Shown here one piece after another: positions 5,824 to 14,420 of a stretch of 20,261 nt of DNA (the stretch's first letter is position 1; each line of letters opens with the position of its first letter). A program made the position numbers and the translations under genes. The notes below the pieces were generated by a model. That model ran no database searches. It was not told the DNA's origin and saw nothing but the letters and a program-made list of their open reading frames with translations. Source of the DNA: a virus. Location of the stretch: IMG/VR virus record IMGVR_UViG_3300031656_000048, positions 1-20,261 of that record, one strand, 5' to 3'.

Positions 5824-6188
5824 TGAATGATAAAGAAAAAGACTCATGGCATTTTTGCTACTGGGATGAACCAATATTTAATAATAAACCAAAAACAAAA
5901 AAGATGATTGAAAAAGTAACACCAACAGGAAAGAAAGTATTGATTAAACAAAAGAAACGTAAAACAAAAACTGCATCAGGATTATTTTTACCTGAGATTG
6001 CTCAGAAGAATGAATGCAAGGGAGTTGTAATAGCAAAAGGACAATCGGTGGAGGAGATTAAAGTAGGTGATGTTGTTCAATATACAGAACACTGTTTACC
6101 AACTACTATGCAGCATGATGGTGAAGATCACTTGCTTATTCAAGAGGGAGATATATTTGCAATTATAACTGAAACAGAAAATGTATAA
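5823..6188 (+). CDS. Phage GroES-like co-chaperonin
   Basis: Residues about 34-118 match the Cpn10/GroES pattern: PTGKKVLIKQ (GroES has a DRVIVK-type strand), then a mobile-loop-like segment KRKTKTASGLFLPE, GVVIAKG, VGDVVQY, a variable roof region, and LLIQEGDIFAII near the C-terminus. The LFL at 54-56 stands where GroES has its hydrophobic IVL tripeptide that docks on GroEL. An aromatic, charged N-terminal extension of about 33 residues is not found in GroES. Phage co-chaperonins such as T4 gp31 adapt host GroEL for capsid folding, and this gene lies between the possible small terminase and TerL, upstream of the capsid gene. It overlaps TerL by 8 bases (ATGTATAA). Confidence 0.88.
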   Translation: MNDKEKDSWHFCYWDEPIFNNKPKTKKMIEKVTPTGKKVLIKQKKRKTKTASGLFLPEIAQKNECKGVVIAKGQSVEEIKVGDVVQYTEHCLPTTMQHDGEDHLLIQEGDIFAIITETENV

Positions 6189-8367
6189 AACGGTCCCTAC
6201 ATACAACAATGGTGTGTGGGAGACTACTGAATTCATAGATAAGTCTGACTTTGTTACATACATTCTAAGTGTATTTAGCGAGCCAGGCCTTTATGGGTTT
6301 ACAGCTGTATCACACATATTCAATGAAGAAGCTAAACGCTTTAATAAACAAGGTTTCTATTGTGATAGTCCATTTAGATCAAAAGATTTTACTGCATATT
6401 GGGAAGACCAGAAGAATAAATGTAGAGAAGGTGTCATATATAATGATGGTAATAAAAGCTTTTTTTTAACCAGAGATTATTACATGTGGTTAAACTTCCT
6501 ACCAATCTTTGATAAAGAAGAAAAGAAGTATGGCTTTGCAAAGGTAAGAGATGCTCAGTATCACATGGCATTGTATGAATTATTAGCAGAGTTAAATAAT
6601 AAACATTCAGCAATACTAAAGAAACGTCAGATAGCATCTTCATACTTTCATATGGCAAAACTCCTTAACACCTATTGGTTTGAAGAGGGAAGTATATGTA
6701 AGATTGGTGCATCATTGAAGGATTATATTAATGATAAGGGTTCTTGGAAATTCTTAGATGAATATAAGACATTTTTAAATGAACATACAGCATGGTATAG
6801 ACCTTGTAATCCTGAAAAGGTATTACTATGGCAACAACAAATTGAAGTTAAGATAAATAGTAGAAAGACAGCAAGGGGATTAAAATCTAAAATACAAGGG
6901 GCTTCTTTTGAGAAGAATGCAACGGCAGGTGTTGGTGGTCCGTGTACATACTTCTTCCATGAGGAAGCAGGTATTGCACCAAAGATGTCTGATACATATG
7001 AGTACTTACGTCCAGCAATGTCTTCAGGTATGATGACTACAGGGATGTTTATTGCAGCAGGATCTGTTGGTGATTTACAACAATGTAATCCATTGAAGGA
7101 AATGATCTTAAATCCTAAAGCAAATGATATATATTCTGTTGAAACTAACCTAATGGATAAGGATGGTACTATTGGAATGGCAGGTTTGTTTATTCCGGAG
7201 CAATGGTCAATGCCTCCATTCATAGATACATATGGTAATTCAATGGTGGAAGAAGCAGTGGAAGCAATCATTGAAGAAAGAGCTGGTTGGAAGAATGAAT
7301 TAAATGGAGAACAATTCCAGTTAAGAATTTCTCAAAAGCCAATGAATATTGGTGAAGCTTTTGCATATAGAAAAGAATCTATATTCCCACAGGGTATATT
7401 ATCAAGACAGAAAAAAAGAATTGAAGAGAAAGAATATCCATATGAACTTATTGAGTTAGATAGGGATGAAAAAGGAATATCTGCAAAGAGAACAAATAAA
7501 CTTCCAATCACTAAGTTCCCAGTAGATAAGAAACAAGTAGATAAGACTGGAACAATAGTAGTATGGGAAAGACCAGTTAAGAGTCCTCAGTTTGGTGCAT
7601 ACTATGCATCAATTGATCCTGTATCAGAAGGTAAGACAACAACATCTGATTCATTATGTAGTATTTTTGTATACAAGAATGCAACTGAAGTAACCAGGAC
7701 TACTCTATCAGGAGATGTTGAGCAGTTCATTGAGAAAGATAAGATAGTAGCAGCATGGTGTGGTAGATTTGATGATATCAATAAAACACATGAGAGATTA
7801 GAGTTGATTATAGAGTGGTATAATGCATGGACATTGGTGGAGAATAATATTTCTTTATTTATACAGCATATGATTGCAAGAAAGAAACAAAGATATTTAG
7901 TTCCTAAACAACAGATACTATTTTTAAAAGATTTAGGTTCTAATAGAACTGTTTATCAAGAATATGGATGGAAGAATACGGGTACTCTATTTAAGAGTCA
8001 TTTGATTTCTTATGCCATAGAATTCTTAAGAGAGGTTATAGATGAGGAAACTGATGTTAACGGTGTTGTAACAAATCAGACATTTGGTGTTGAAAGAGTA
8101 CCTGATCCTATGCTTATAACTGAGATGCTTGCATACTATCCGGGATTAAACGTTGATAGGTTAGTTGCGTTTGGAGCTTTAATTGCTTTTGTTAAAATAC
8201 AACAATCTAATAGAGGATATTCAAAAAGACGTGAATCAGAGGGTAAATCCTTGGAGAATTCAGAAAAAATAAGTAAATTAAAGTATAGCCCCTTTAAAAA
8301 TATAGGGCGTTCATCAAAGTCTGATGGTAATAGACCACGTAGGTCAGGATTTAAAAATTACAAATAG
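6181..8367 (+). CDS. Terminase large subunit (TerL)
   Basis: This 728-residue packaging motor has an N-terminal ATPase and a C-terminal RNase H-like nuclease. The Walker B with catalytic Glu is clear (TYFFHEEAG, about 256-264). The adenine-side/Walker A-like segment is unusual, KKRQIASSYF at 147-156, with no GxGK(S/T). The nuclease motifs are visible: Asp479 in YASIDPVSEG, Glu554 in LVENN, and a late Asp at 659 in VDRLVAFG. The C-terminal tail (after about 675) is basic and probably disordered, a common place for portal or DNA contact. At 728 residues it is longer than many TerL proteins, as in crAss-like phages. It lies directly upstream of the portal gene, 22 bases apart, and starts in an 8-base overlap with the GroES-like gene. 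Confidence 0.95.
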   Translation: MYKTVPTYNNGVWETTEFIDKSDFVTYILSVFSEPGLYGFTAVSHIFNEEAKRFNKQGFYCDSPFRSKDFTAYWEDQKNKCREGVIYNDGNKSFFLTRDYYMWLNFLPIFDKEEKKYGFAKVRDAQYHMALYELLAELNNKHSAILKKRQIASSYFHMAKLLNTYWFEEGSICKIGASLKDYINDKGSWKFLDEYKTFLNEHTAWYRPCNPEKVLLWQQQIEVKINSRKTARGLKSKIQGASFEKNATAGVGGPCTYFFHEEAGIAPKMSDTYEYLRPAMSSGMMTTGMFIAAGSVGDLQQCNPLKEMILNPKANDIYSVETNLMDKDGTIGMAGLFIPEQWSMPPFIDTYGNSMVEEAVEAIIEERAGWKNELNGEQFQLRISQKPMNIGEAFAYRKESIFPQGILSRQKKRIEEKEYPYELIELDRDEKGISAKRTNKLPITKFPVDKKQVDKTGTIVVWERPVKSPQFGAYYASIDPVSEGKTTTSDSLCSIFVYKNATEVTRTTLSGDVEQFIEKDKIVAAWCGRFDDINKTHERLELIIEWYNAWTLVENNISLFIQHMIARKKQRYLVPKQQILFLKDLGSNRTVYQEYGWKNTGTLFKSHLISYAIEFLREVIDEETDVNGVVTNQTFGVERVPDPMLITEMLAYYPGLNVDRLVAFGALIAFVKIQQSNRGYSKRRESEGKSLENSEKISKLKYSPFKNIGRSSKSDGNRPRRSGFKNYK

Positions 8368-8389
8368 ATTTAACTAAATAAAATACATA

Positions 8390-11134
8390 ATGAGAGTGTT
8401 AAACGCAATGCAGTTAAAAAATGGAGCTAAAGCTAAGGATGGTCCAACATATTCAAGCTTAACTCAACCAGTACAGTTTTTACCTTATTCAGAAAAGACT
8501 GATGATTGGGCTGCATGGAATTTAGATTGGTTAGAAACACAAGGGGTAGAATTCTTGAGATCTAATGCAAGAAGGCTTTTGAAAAATTACAAGTTGGCTA
8601 AAGGTGTAATTGATAAGTCGGATTACATTGTTGAAGAAGACAATGATTACAAAGATCTTATGGATGTTTTAACAAAGGAGAATGATTCAGCGTTAGAACT
8701 TAAATTTTATCCTATTATACCAAATGTAATTAATGTATTAAGTGGTGAGTTTACAAAAAGATATAATAAGATACAGTTTAGAGCTGTAGATGATAAGTCT
8801 TATAATGAAATGCTTGAACAAAAGTCTACTCAAATTGAAGAGTCTTTATTAGCTGATGCTGAAAGAAGTATGATTGAGAAAATGATTGAAGCAGGAATGG
8901 ATCCAGCTTCTGAAGAAGCTCAACAACAACTATCACCAGATAATTTAAAAACACTTCCTGAAATAGAAGACTATTTTAGTAAGTCATATAGAAGTAGTAT
9001 TGAAGAGTGGGCAACTCACCAATTAAATGTGGATGAGGAAAGATTCAAAATGCAAGAGCTTGAAGAACGCGGGTTCAGAGATATGCTTATTGCAGATAGA
9101 GAATTTTGGCATTTTAGAATGTTAGAAGATGATTATGATGTAGAGTTATGGAATCCAGTATTAACATTCTATCAAAAATCTCCAGATCAAAGATATATAT
9201 CAGATTCAAATTACGTAGGTAAGGTGGATCTTATGACTGTATCAGATGTTGTAGATAAGTATGGATATTTAATGGCTGAAAAACAACTATCATCGTTACA
9301 AAGAATATACCCAGCAAAATCAGCACAGTATCAAGTTAATGGTTACCAGAATGATGGTTCTTATTATGATGCTACAAGATCACATGACTGGAATACAAAT
9401 GCTCCAGGTTTAGCATATAGACAATACACAAGTAATTTAGCAGCAGACCCTTCAAGAGGTGGGGATATATTATCACAAATACTTTCTCAAAGTGAAGACT
9501 TAGAGCAGTGGGGTGATGGTAACTTAATGAGAGTTGCTACAATATATTGGAAGACTCAAAGAAAAGTTGGTCATTTAACTAAGATAGAATTTGATGGTGA
9601 GGTAACTCAAGAGATCATTGATGAATCATTTAAAGTAACTGAGAAACCAGTTTATGATACTTCAATTTTCAAGAACAAATCTAAAGATACTTTATTACAA
9701 GGTGAACATATTGAATGGATATGGATTAATGAAACATGGGGTGGAGTTAAGATAGGACCAAACACACCTGCTACATGGCAATCATCTGCAGATAACGGAC
9801 TTAACCCTATATACTTAGGTATCAATAGAGAAAAGCCAGGTAGATTACCATTCCAATTTAAAGGTGAGAATTCTTTATATGGATGTAAATTACCAGTGGA
9901 AGGAAGAGTATATTCAGATAGAAACACAAGATCTACTTCATTAGTAGATTTAATGAAGGCATACCAAGTAGGTTACAATATGGTTAATAATCAGATTGCT
10001 GACATCCTTATAGATGAATTAGGTACAGTAATTATGTTTGATCAAAATGCTTTACCACGTCACTCTATGGGTGAAGATTGGGGGAAGAACAATTATGCTA
10101 AAGCGTATACAGCAATGAAAGATTTTTCTATGCTTCCTTTAGATACTTCAATAACTAATACAGAGAACGCAACTAACTTTAATCATTATCAAACTCTTAA
10201 TATGGAGCAGACTAATAGATTGATGAGTAGAATTTCATTAGCAAATCACTTTAAACAAGAATGTTTTGATTCTATTGGAATTAACCCTCAACGTTTAGGT
10301 GGTGCAGTATCTGCAGAAACAGCAACAGGTGTTGTTAATGCTATGCAACAATCATATGCACAAACAGAGATATACTTTGTACAACATTCTGATCACTTGA
10401 TGCCAAGAGTTCACCAAATGAGAACTGATTTAGCACAGTATTATAATAGTAGTAATCCTAGTGTAAGATTATCATACATCTCTACAGAGGCTCAGAAGGT
10501 TAATTTTACAATGAATGGAACTGATCTATTACTTAGAGATTTTAATGTCTTTGCCACTACTAAAACTAACCATAGAGCAATCTTAGAACAGTTGAAACAA
10601 ATGGCAGTAACAAATAATACTACGGGAGCATCTATATATGAGCTTGGTAATATTGTTAAAGCTGATTCTATATCTGAAGTAACAGATATCTTAAGAGATT
10701 CTGAAACAAGAATGGAACAACAAAGAGAGCAAGAAATGCAACAACAACGTCAAATGCAAGAACAACAACTTCAAGCTAAGGCGCAAGAAGAGCAACAGAA
10801 ATTACAATCTGAAATGCAGGAGAATGCTAAGGATAGACAAAATAACATCACTATAGCAGAAATTAAAGCTGCTGGGTTTGGTTCTGCAGTTGATATAAAT
10901 CAAAATAAGGAGTCTGACTATAAAGACGCCATGAAGGATATTAAGGAAACTTCTCAATATAGAGAACAAACTAATCTGAAGCGTGATGAGATGGCTGTTA
11001 AAGGAACAATGGAATCTGAAAGACTTCAGGTTGAAAGAGAGAAAATAGCAGCAACAAGAGACGCTTCTAGTAAGAGTTTGCAGGTTGCAAGAGAAAATAA
11101 AAACAAATATGATGATAAATCTTCTAAAAAATAA
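8390..11134 (+). CDS. Portal protein, large P22-like type
   Basis: At 914 residues, placed between TerL and the scaffold/capsid genes, this is the head portal that forms the DNA channel at one capsid vertex. The N-terminal region has a conserved-looking wing/stem segment (KFYPIIPNVINVLSGEF, about 104-120), and the central region contains long helical segments with many Trp and Tyr residues. From about 774 onward it is a Gln/Glu-rich helix (MEQQREQEMQQQRQMQEQ) followed by charged helices to the Lys-rich end. That is consistent with the long helical barrel of P22-type portals that reaches into the capsid. Identification rests on position, size and this architecture; I cannot name a catalytic motif because portals have none. 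Confidence 0.85.
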   Translation: MRVLNAMQLKNGAKAKDGPTYSSLTQPVQFLPYSEKTDDWAAWNLDWLETQGVEFLRSNARRLLKNYKLAKGVIDKSDYIVEEDNDYKDLMDVLTKENDSALELKFYPIIPNVINVLSGEFTKRYNKIQFRAVDDKSYNEMLEQKSTQIEESLLADAERSMIEKMIEAGMDPASEEAQQQLSPDNLKTLPEIEDYFSKSYRSSIEEWATHQLNVDEERFKMQELEERGFRDMLIADREFWHFRMLEDDYDVELWNPVLTFYQKSPDQRYISDSNYVGKVDLMTVSDVVDKYGYLMAEKQLSSLQRIYPAKSAQYQVNGYQNDGSYYDATRSHDWNTNAPGLAYRQYTSNLAADPSRGGDILSQILSQSEDLEQWGDGNLMRVATIYWKTQRKVGHLTKIEFDGEVTQEIIDESFKVTEKPVYDTSIFKNKSKDTLLQGEHIEWIWINETWGGVKIGPNTPATWQSSADNGLNPIYLGINREKPGRLPFQFKGENSLYGCKLPVEGRVYSDRNTRSTSLVDLMKAYQVGYNMVNNQIADILIDELGTVIMFDQNALPRHSMGEDWGKNNYAKAYTAMKDFSMLPLDTSITNTENATNFNHYQTLNMEQTNRLMSRISLANHFKQECFDSIGINPQRLGGAVSAETATGVVNAMQQSYAQTEIYFVQHSDHLMPRVHQMRTDLAQYYNSSNPSVRLSYISTEAQKVNFTMNGTDLLLRDFNVFATTKTNHRAILEQLKQMAVTNNTTGASIYELGNIVKADSISEVTDILRDSETRMEQQREQEMQQQRQMQEQQLQAKAQEEQQKLQSEMQENAKDRQNNITIAEIKAAGFGSAVDINQNKESDYKDAMKDIKETSQYREQTNLKRDEMAVKGTMESERLQVEREKIAATRDASSKSLQVARENKNKYDDKSSKK

Positions 11135-11171
11135 TGTAGAAGAAAAGTAACGTTAGCCATATACTGCTAAA

Positions 11172-11187
11172 AACTTTATATAAAGTT
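11172..11187. repeat. 16-bp perfect palindrome in portal-scaffold spacer
   Basis: AACTTTATATAAAGTT is a perfect 16-bp palindrome in the 144-base spacer between the portal and scaffold-like genes. A second dyad, TAATG-8-CATTA, lies at about 11203-11220. With no T run and no loop, the first is a poor terminator and looks more like a protein binding site. Confidence 0.4.
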
Positions 11188-11232
11188 AAAATATTATAAG
11201 TTTAATGTGATGGATCATTACAGAACTTTTAT

Positions 11233-11239
11233 TATATTG
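11233..11239 (+). promoter_or_regulatory. Promoter-like TATATTG upstream of scaffold/capsid genes
   Basis: TATATTG lies 39 bases before the ATG of the scaffold-like gene. The same 7-mer occurs in the spacers before 16278 and 17889. It is one T short of the Bacteroidota -7 TAnnTTTG, and no -33 TTG is present. It is weak evidence for a promoter that would add capsid transcripts. Confidence 0.3.
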
Positions 11240-11278
11240 TATATGTAAGCACAATTAAATATTAAAACCAACAATATT

Positions 11279-12562
11279 ATGAATACAAACGATACAACCG
11301 TGGATAGCAAGGTAGAAACATTAGATATAAACTTAGATGAGATCTTTAACGGAGCTCCAAGTGGAGGTGATATGACATTACCTGATGAAACTGCAAGTAA
11401 AAAAAATATTTTATCAGGTTTAAATGAGAAAGCAGATTTTTCATTTTCAGATCATGATGAAGATGGTGTTGATGACTTAAGTAAGAAAGACCCTATATCA
11501 GATACTGGTGTAGAAGGTGATGCTATAGTTGATGCACCAGTAGGAGAAAATGCTGATAGCATTCTTGATTCTTTAGATGCAGAACCTGCAGAAGATGAAG
11601 ATAAGCCAGGAAAAAGAGGTAGAAAATCTATATCTGGTATTTCAGATGTATTTGACAAGTTAGTTAAATCTGATAAAATTGTACCATTTGATGATGATAA
11701 ATCATTTGATGATTATACAGCTAAAGATTGGGAAGAATTAATTGAAGCTAACCTAGAAGAAAGAGGAAATCAAGTAAGACGTGAAACTCCTAAACAGTTT
11801 TTTGCAAGTTTACCTGAAGAATTACAAATTGCTGCTAGATATGTAGCAGATGGAGGACAAGATTTAAAAGGATTATTTAATACTTTAGGTAGTGTTGAAG
11901 AAACTAAATCACTTAGTCTTAAATCTGAATCAGATCAAGAAACAATTATTAAAGAATATTTAGGTGCTACAGGTTATGGAACTTCAGATGAAATAGATGA
12001 AGAGATAGAAATCTGGAAAGATTTAGGAAAATTAGAAAAGCAAGCTGCTAAGTTTAAACCTAAGTTAGATAAGATGCAAGAGAAAATTGTTGGTAAGAAA
12101 CTTGAAGAACAAGATTTAAAAAGAAAACAACAAGAGAATGCATCAAAGCAATATATGTCAAATGTATATGAGACCCTTAAAGAAGGTAACTTAGGTGACA
12201 TAAAAGTAGATAGAAAAACACAAGCCATGTTATATAATGGTTTAGTGCAACCAAGTTACCCATCTGTTAGTGGAAAGAACACAAACTTATTAGGGCATCT
12301 TTTAGAAAAGTATCAGTTTGTAGAACCAAACTATACATTAATTTCTGAAGCATTATGGTTATTGCAGGATCCAGCAGGATATAAAGCAAAGATCATGGAT
12401 AAAGGAGCACAAGAAAGTGTTGAAAAAACAGTTAGAAAATTAAAAACCGCAGCTGCCAATAACAGTTCTGCATCATTGGGAATTCAAGAAGACGAAGGCT
12501 CAAAAAGAAAACCAGCAGGCAAGAAATTACAGAGATCAGGTAATATTTTCAAAAGGATTTAA
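11279..12562 (+). CDS. Putative capsid scaffolding protein
   Basis: This 427-residue protein sits directly between the portal and major capsid genes, the normal place for a scaffold. It has a long acidic, probably disordered N-terminus (residues 1-110, many Asp/Glu/Ser/Gly). A basic patch follows (GKRGRKS near 113), then helical segments with coiled-coil character (about 240-300, KLEKQAAKFKPKLDKM). It ends in a strongly basic tail (KRKPAGKKLQRSG). Scaffolds commonly use a basic helical C-terminus to hold the capsid protein. No protease motif (Ser/His or ClpP-like) is visible, so it does not look like a protease-scaffold fusion. The capsid gene follows after 41 bases without a terminator, so both are probably on one transcript. 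Confidence 0.72.
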   Translation: MNTNDTTVDSKVETLDINLDEIFNGAPSGGDMTLPDETASKKNILSGLNEKADFSFSDHDEDGVDDLSKKDPISDTGVEGDAIVDAPVGENADSILDSLDAEPAEDEDKPGKRGRKSISGISDVFDKLVKSDKIVPFDDDKSFDDYTAKDWEELIEANLEERGNQVRRETPKQFFASLPEELQIAARYVADGGQDLKGLFNTLGSVEETKSLSLKSESDQETIIKEYLGATGYGTSDEIDEEIEIWKDLGKLEKQAAKFKPKLDKMQEKIVGKKLEEQDLKRKQQENASKQYMSNVYETLKEGNLGDIKVDRKTQAMLYNGLVQPSYPSVSGKNTNLLGHLLEKYQFVEPNYTLISEALWLLQDPAGYKAKIMDKGAQESVEKTVRKLKTAAANNSSASLGIQEDEGSKRKPAGKKLQRSGNIFKRI

Positions 12563-12603
12563 CAATCAAAAATATAAATAGTATAAACAAAAACAAGTAA
12601 ATT

Positions 12604-14223
12604 ATGAGCACTCCAGTATTAAACAATGGAATTTTCTTAAGAGACACAAGCTACAAGGCTAGCTCTCATGTTGATTCTTACCATCTTACTCAGATGTTAG
12701 GTTCTTCGGAACCTATGGATATGGGACCAGTTGATTTATGGGCAATGACCCAAAAGGTAGAAATGCCTTTATATCAAATGGCATCATTCGGTGGAAAGAA
12801 CACAATCATGGTAGATAATGCCCGTGGTGAGTACAAATGGCAAACGCCAATTGCACAAGATCTTCCATATATCATTGCAGACATTGAGCCTGCAAACGAT
12901 AATAAAGGTGTAGATGGTACTACATTTAAAATTAAAATTTCTAAAAGAACATTTGGTCATGGTGATATTATCACTTATGATAAATACAATGGATTAGAAC
13001 TTTACATTACAGCAGATGATATCATCCCAGCTGGTGACGGTTTTATCTACACAGTTCAATTAGTAAATAACAACAACTTAGCAATCTTAGAAAATAAGTA
13101 TTTAGCTAAAGGTACAAAATTCTTCAGAAAAGGTTCTGCAAGAGGTGAGTACGGAGAAAGATTCTCTGATATTGAAACAGGTTCTGGTTTCCGTGAATTC
13201 TACAACTTTGTAGGTGGAGCAGAAGCACACGTTCACTATTCAATCTCTTCAAGAGCAGATTTAATGATCAAAGGTGGTTTAAACGCTGATGGTACTGTAC
13301 CTGTTACTGAGATCTGGAGAAACTTTAACACAGACGCAAATAACCCATCAGTAGCAAGTATTGAAGGTTTAGTTGCAAACATGGGTAAAGCTGGTGCAAA
13401 AGAAGCATTTGAAAGCGGATCTCTTACAAGAACATTTATCACAAACATGGAAGCGGCACACTTATCTAAGATTGCTACTGATATTGAAACTTACCTTATG
13501 TGGGGTAAAGGTGGTAGAATTAAACAAGATGGACCGGATGACATTAGATTATCTGTAGGTTTATGGGCACAATTAGACAACTCATTCAAAAGAGTTTATA
13601 ATAAGTCTTCATTCACTTTAGATATGTTCAAGTCTGAATTATACAACTTCTACCAAGGTAAGGTTGAATTTAAAGGGCCAGATCCTCAAAGATCTCTTGT
13701 TGTACAAACAGGTATTGCAGGAATGCAATTAATCAATAAAGCTATTGCTGATGAAGTATATGGTTCTGGATTAGTTCAAAATGCATCTGATATTGGAGCT
13801 GTTAAAGGTTCAGGTATGGATTTAGATTATGGTTTTGCTTACACAAGCTTCACTATTCCTTTCTTAGCTAACGTTAAGTTTGTATTGAATCCTGCATTTG
13901 ATAACTTAAACACTAATGATATTGAAAATCCATTAATTGATGGTCGTCCATTAAGTTCATTTAGTTTCATCATCTTTGATGTTACTGACGAAGGAAATGA
14001 CAACATCCATTTATTAAAATTATCTTGGGATAACCAATTAAAATGGTTCTACCAAAATGGTACTATGGATTACATGGGAAGAACTCAAGGGTTTGCTTCT
14101 ACTGGAAACTTCAATGGTTATAGAGTTATGATGACTCAAACTATGCCAGCTATCTGGGTGAAAGATCCAACTAAAGTTCTTAAAATTGTAATGAGAAATC
14201 CAATCACTGGAGGATCATTCTAA
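12604..14223 (+). CDS. Major capsid protein (HK97-fold expected)
   Basis: This 539-residue protein follows the scaffold-like gene and is closed by the strongest terminator in the window. It has the make-up of a crAss-like capsid protein: an N-arm (MSTPVLNNGIFLRD), an early conserved segment MGPVDLWAMTQKVEMP, a glycine-rich E-loop-like region (GSARGEYGERFSD, around 178-190), and a C-terminal segment with TMPAIWVKDPTKVLKIVM. There are no Cys residues. Codon use leans to AAC, TTC, TAC and CGT more than in the neighbouring genes, as expected for a very abundant protein. The HK97 fold is inferred from place, length and general knowledge of tailed phages; no prohead protease is seen in the window. 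Confidence 0.85.
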   Translation: MSTPVLNNGIFLRDTSYKASSHVDSYHLTQMLGSSEPMDMGPVDLWAMTQKVEMPLYQMASFGGKNTIMVDNARGEYKWQTPIAQDLPYIIADIEPANDNKGVDGTTFKIKISKRTFGHGDIITYDKYNGLELYITADDIIPAGDGFIYTVQLVNNNNLAILENKYLAKGTKFFRKGSARGEYGERFSDIETGSGFREFYNFVGGAEAHVHYSISSRADLMIKGGLNADGTVPVTEIWRNFNTDANNPSVASIEGLVANMGKAGAKEAFESGSLTRTFITNMEAAHLSKIATDIETYLMWGKGGRIKQDGPDDIRLSVGLWAQLDNSFKRVYNKSSFTLDMFKSELYNFYQGKVEFKGPDPQRSLVVQTGIAGMQLINKAIADEVYGSGLVQNASDIGAVKGSGMDLDYGFAYTSFTIPFLANVKFVLNPAFDNLNTNDIENPLIDGRPLSSFSFIIFDVTDEGNDNIHLLKLSWDNQLKWFYQNGTMDYMGRTQGFASTGNFNGYRVMMTQTMPAIWVKDPTKVLKIVMRNPITGGSF

Positions 14224-14239
14224 GGATAAGTAATTAAAC

Positions 14240-14267
14240 AGGGGAGGATCAAACCTCCCCTTTTTTT
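14240..14267 (+). terminator. Strong intrinsic terminator after the capsid gene
   Basis: AGGGGAGG (14240-14247) pairs perfectly with CCTCCCCT (14254-14261) around the 6-base loop ATCAAA, followed by seven T (14261-14267). It starts 17 bases after the capsid stop codon. It should end the portal/scaffold/capsid transcript. Confidence 0.92.
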
Positions 14268-14308
14268 AATCTTTTAAAAATTGTTATTGATGTATAATCA
14301 AAAACTTC

Positions 14309-14328
14309 AGCAAGAGTAAAATCTTGCT
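14309..14328 (+). repeat. Second stem-loop downstream of the capsid terminator
   Basis: AGCAAGA (14309-14315) pairs with TCTTGCT (14322-14328) around GTAAAA. Only a short TT follows, so it is a weak terminator. It could act as a back-up stop or an RNA processing or stabilising element. Confidence 0.4.
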
Positions 14329-14352
14329 TTAGAAATTATTAATATATAAACT

Positions 14353-14382
14353 GTACATACTTCATAAAAATATGTACCTTTG
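14353..14382 (+). promoter_or_regulatory. Promoter with overlapping inverted repeat
   Basis: TACCTTTG at 14375-14382 matches TAnnTTTG. A perfect inverted repeat, GTACATA (14353-14359) and TATGTAC (14371-14377) with an 11-base spacer, fills the space between the -33 and -7 positions and covers the first bases of the -7 box. No -33 TTG is seen. The layout looks like a promoter with an operator for the gene at 14421, which needs its own promoter after the strong terminator at 14240. Confidence 0.5.
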
Positions 14383-14420
14383 ATTAAGCAGAGTTATTAA
14401 TTTTAAAAACCAAAAAAACA

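Noticed and set aside
6723-7271. 182-codon minus-strand open frame inside TerL
   Set aside because: It is the mirror of a codon-biased gene; TerL has clear motifs across this region and there is no leader or neighbour on that strand.
10711-10860. CAA/CAG-rich repeat in the portal gene as a DNA repeat element
   Set aside because: It encodes a Gln-rich helix expected in the portal barrel and shows no regular unit.
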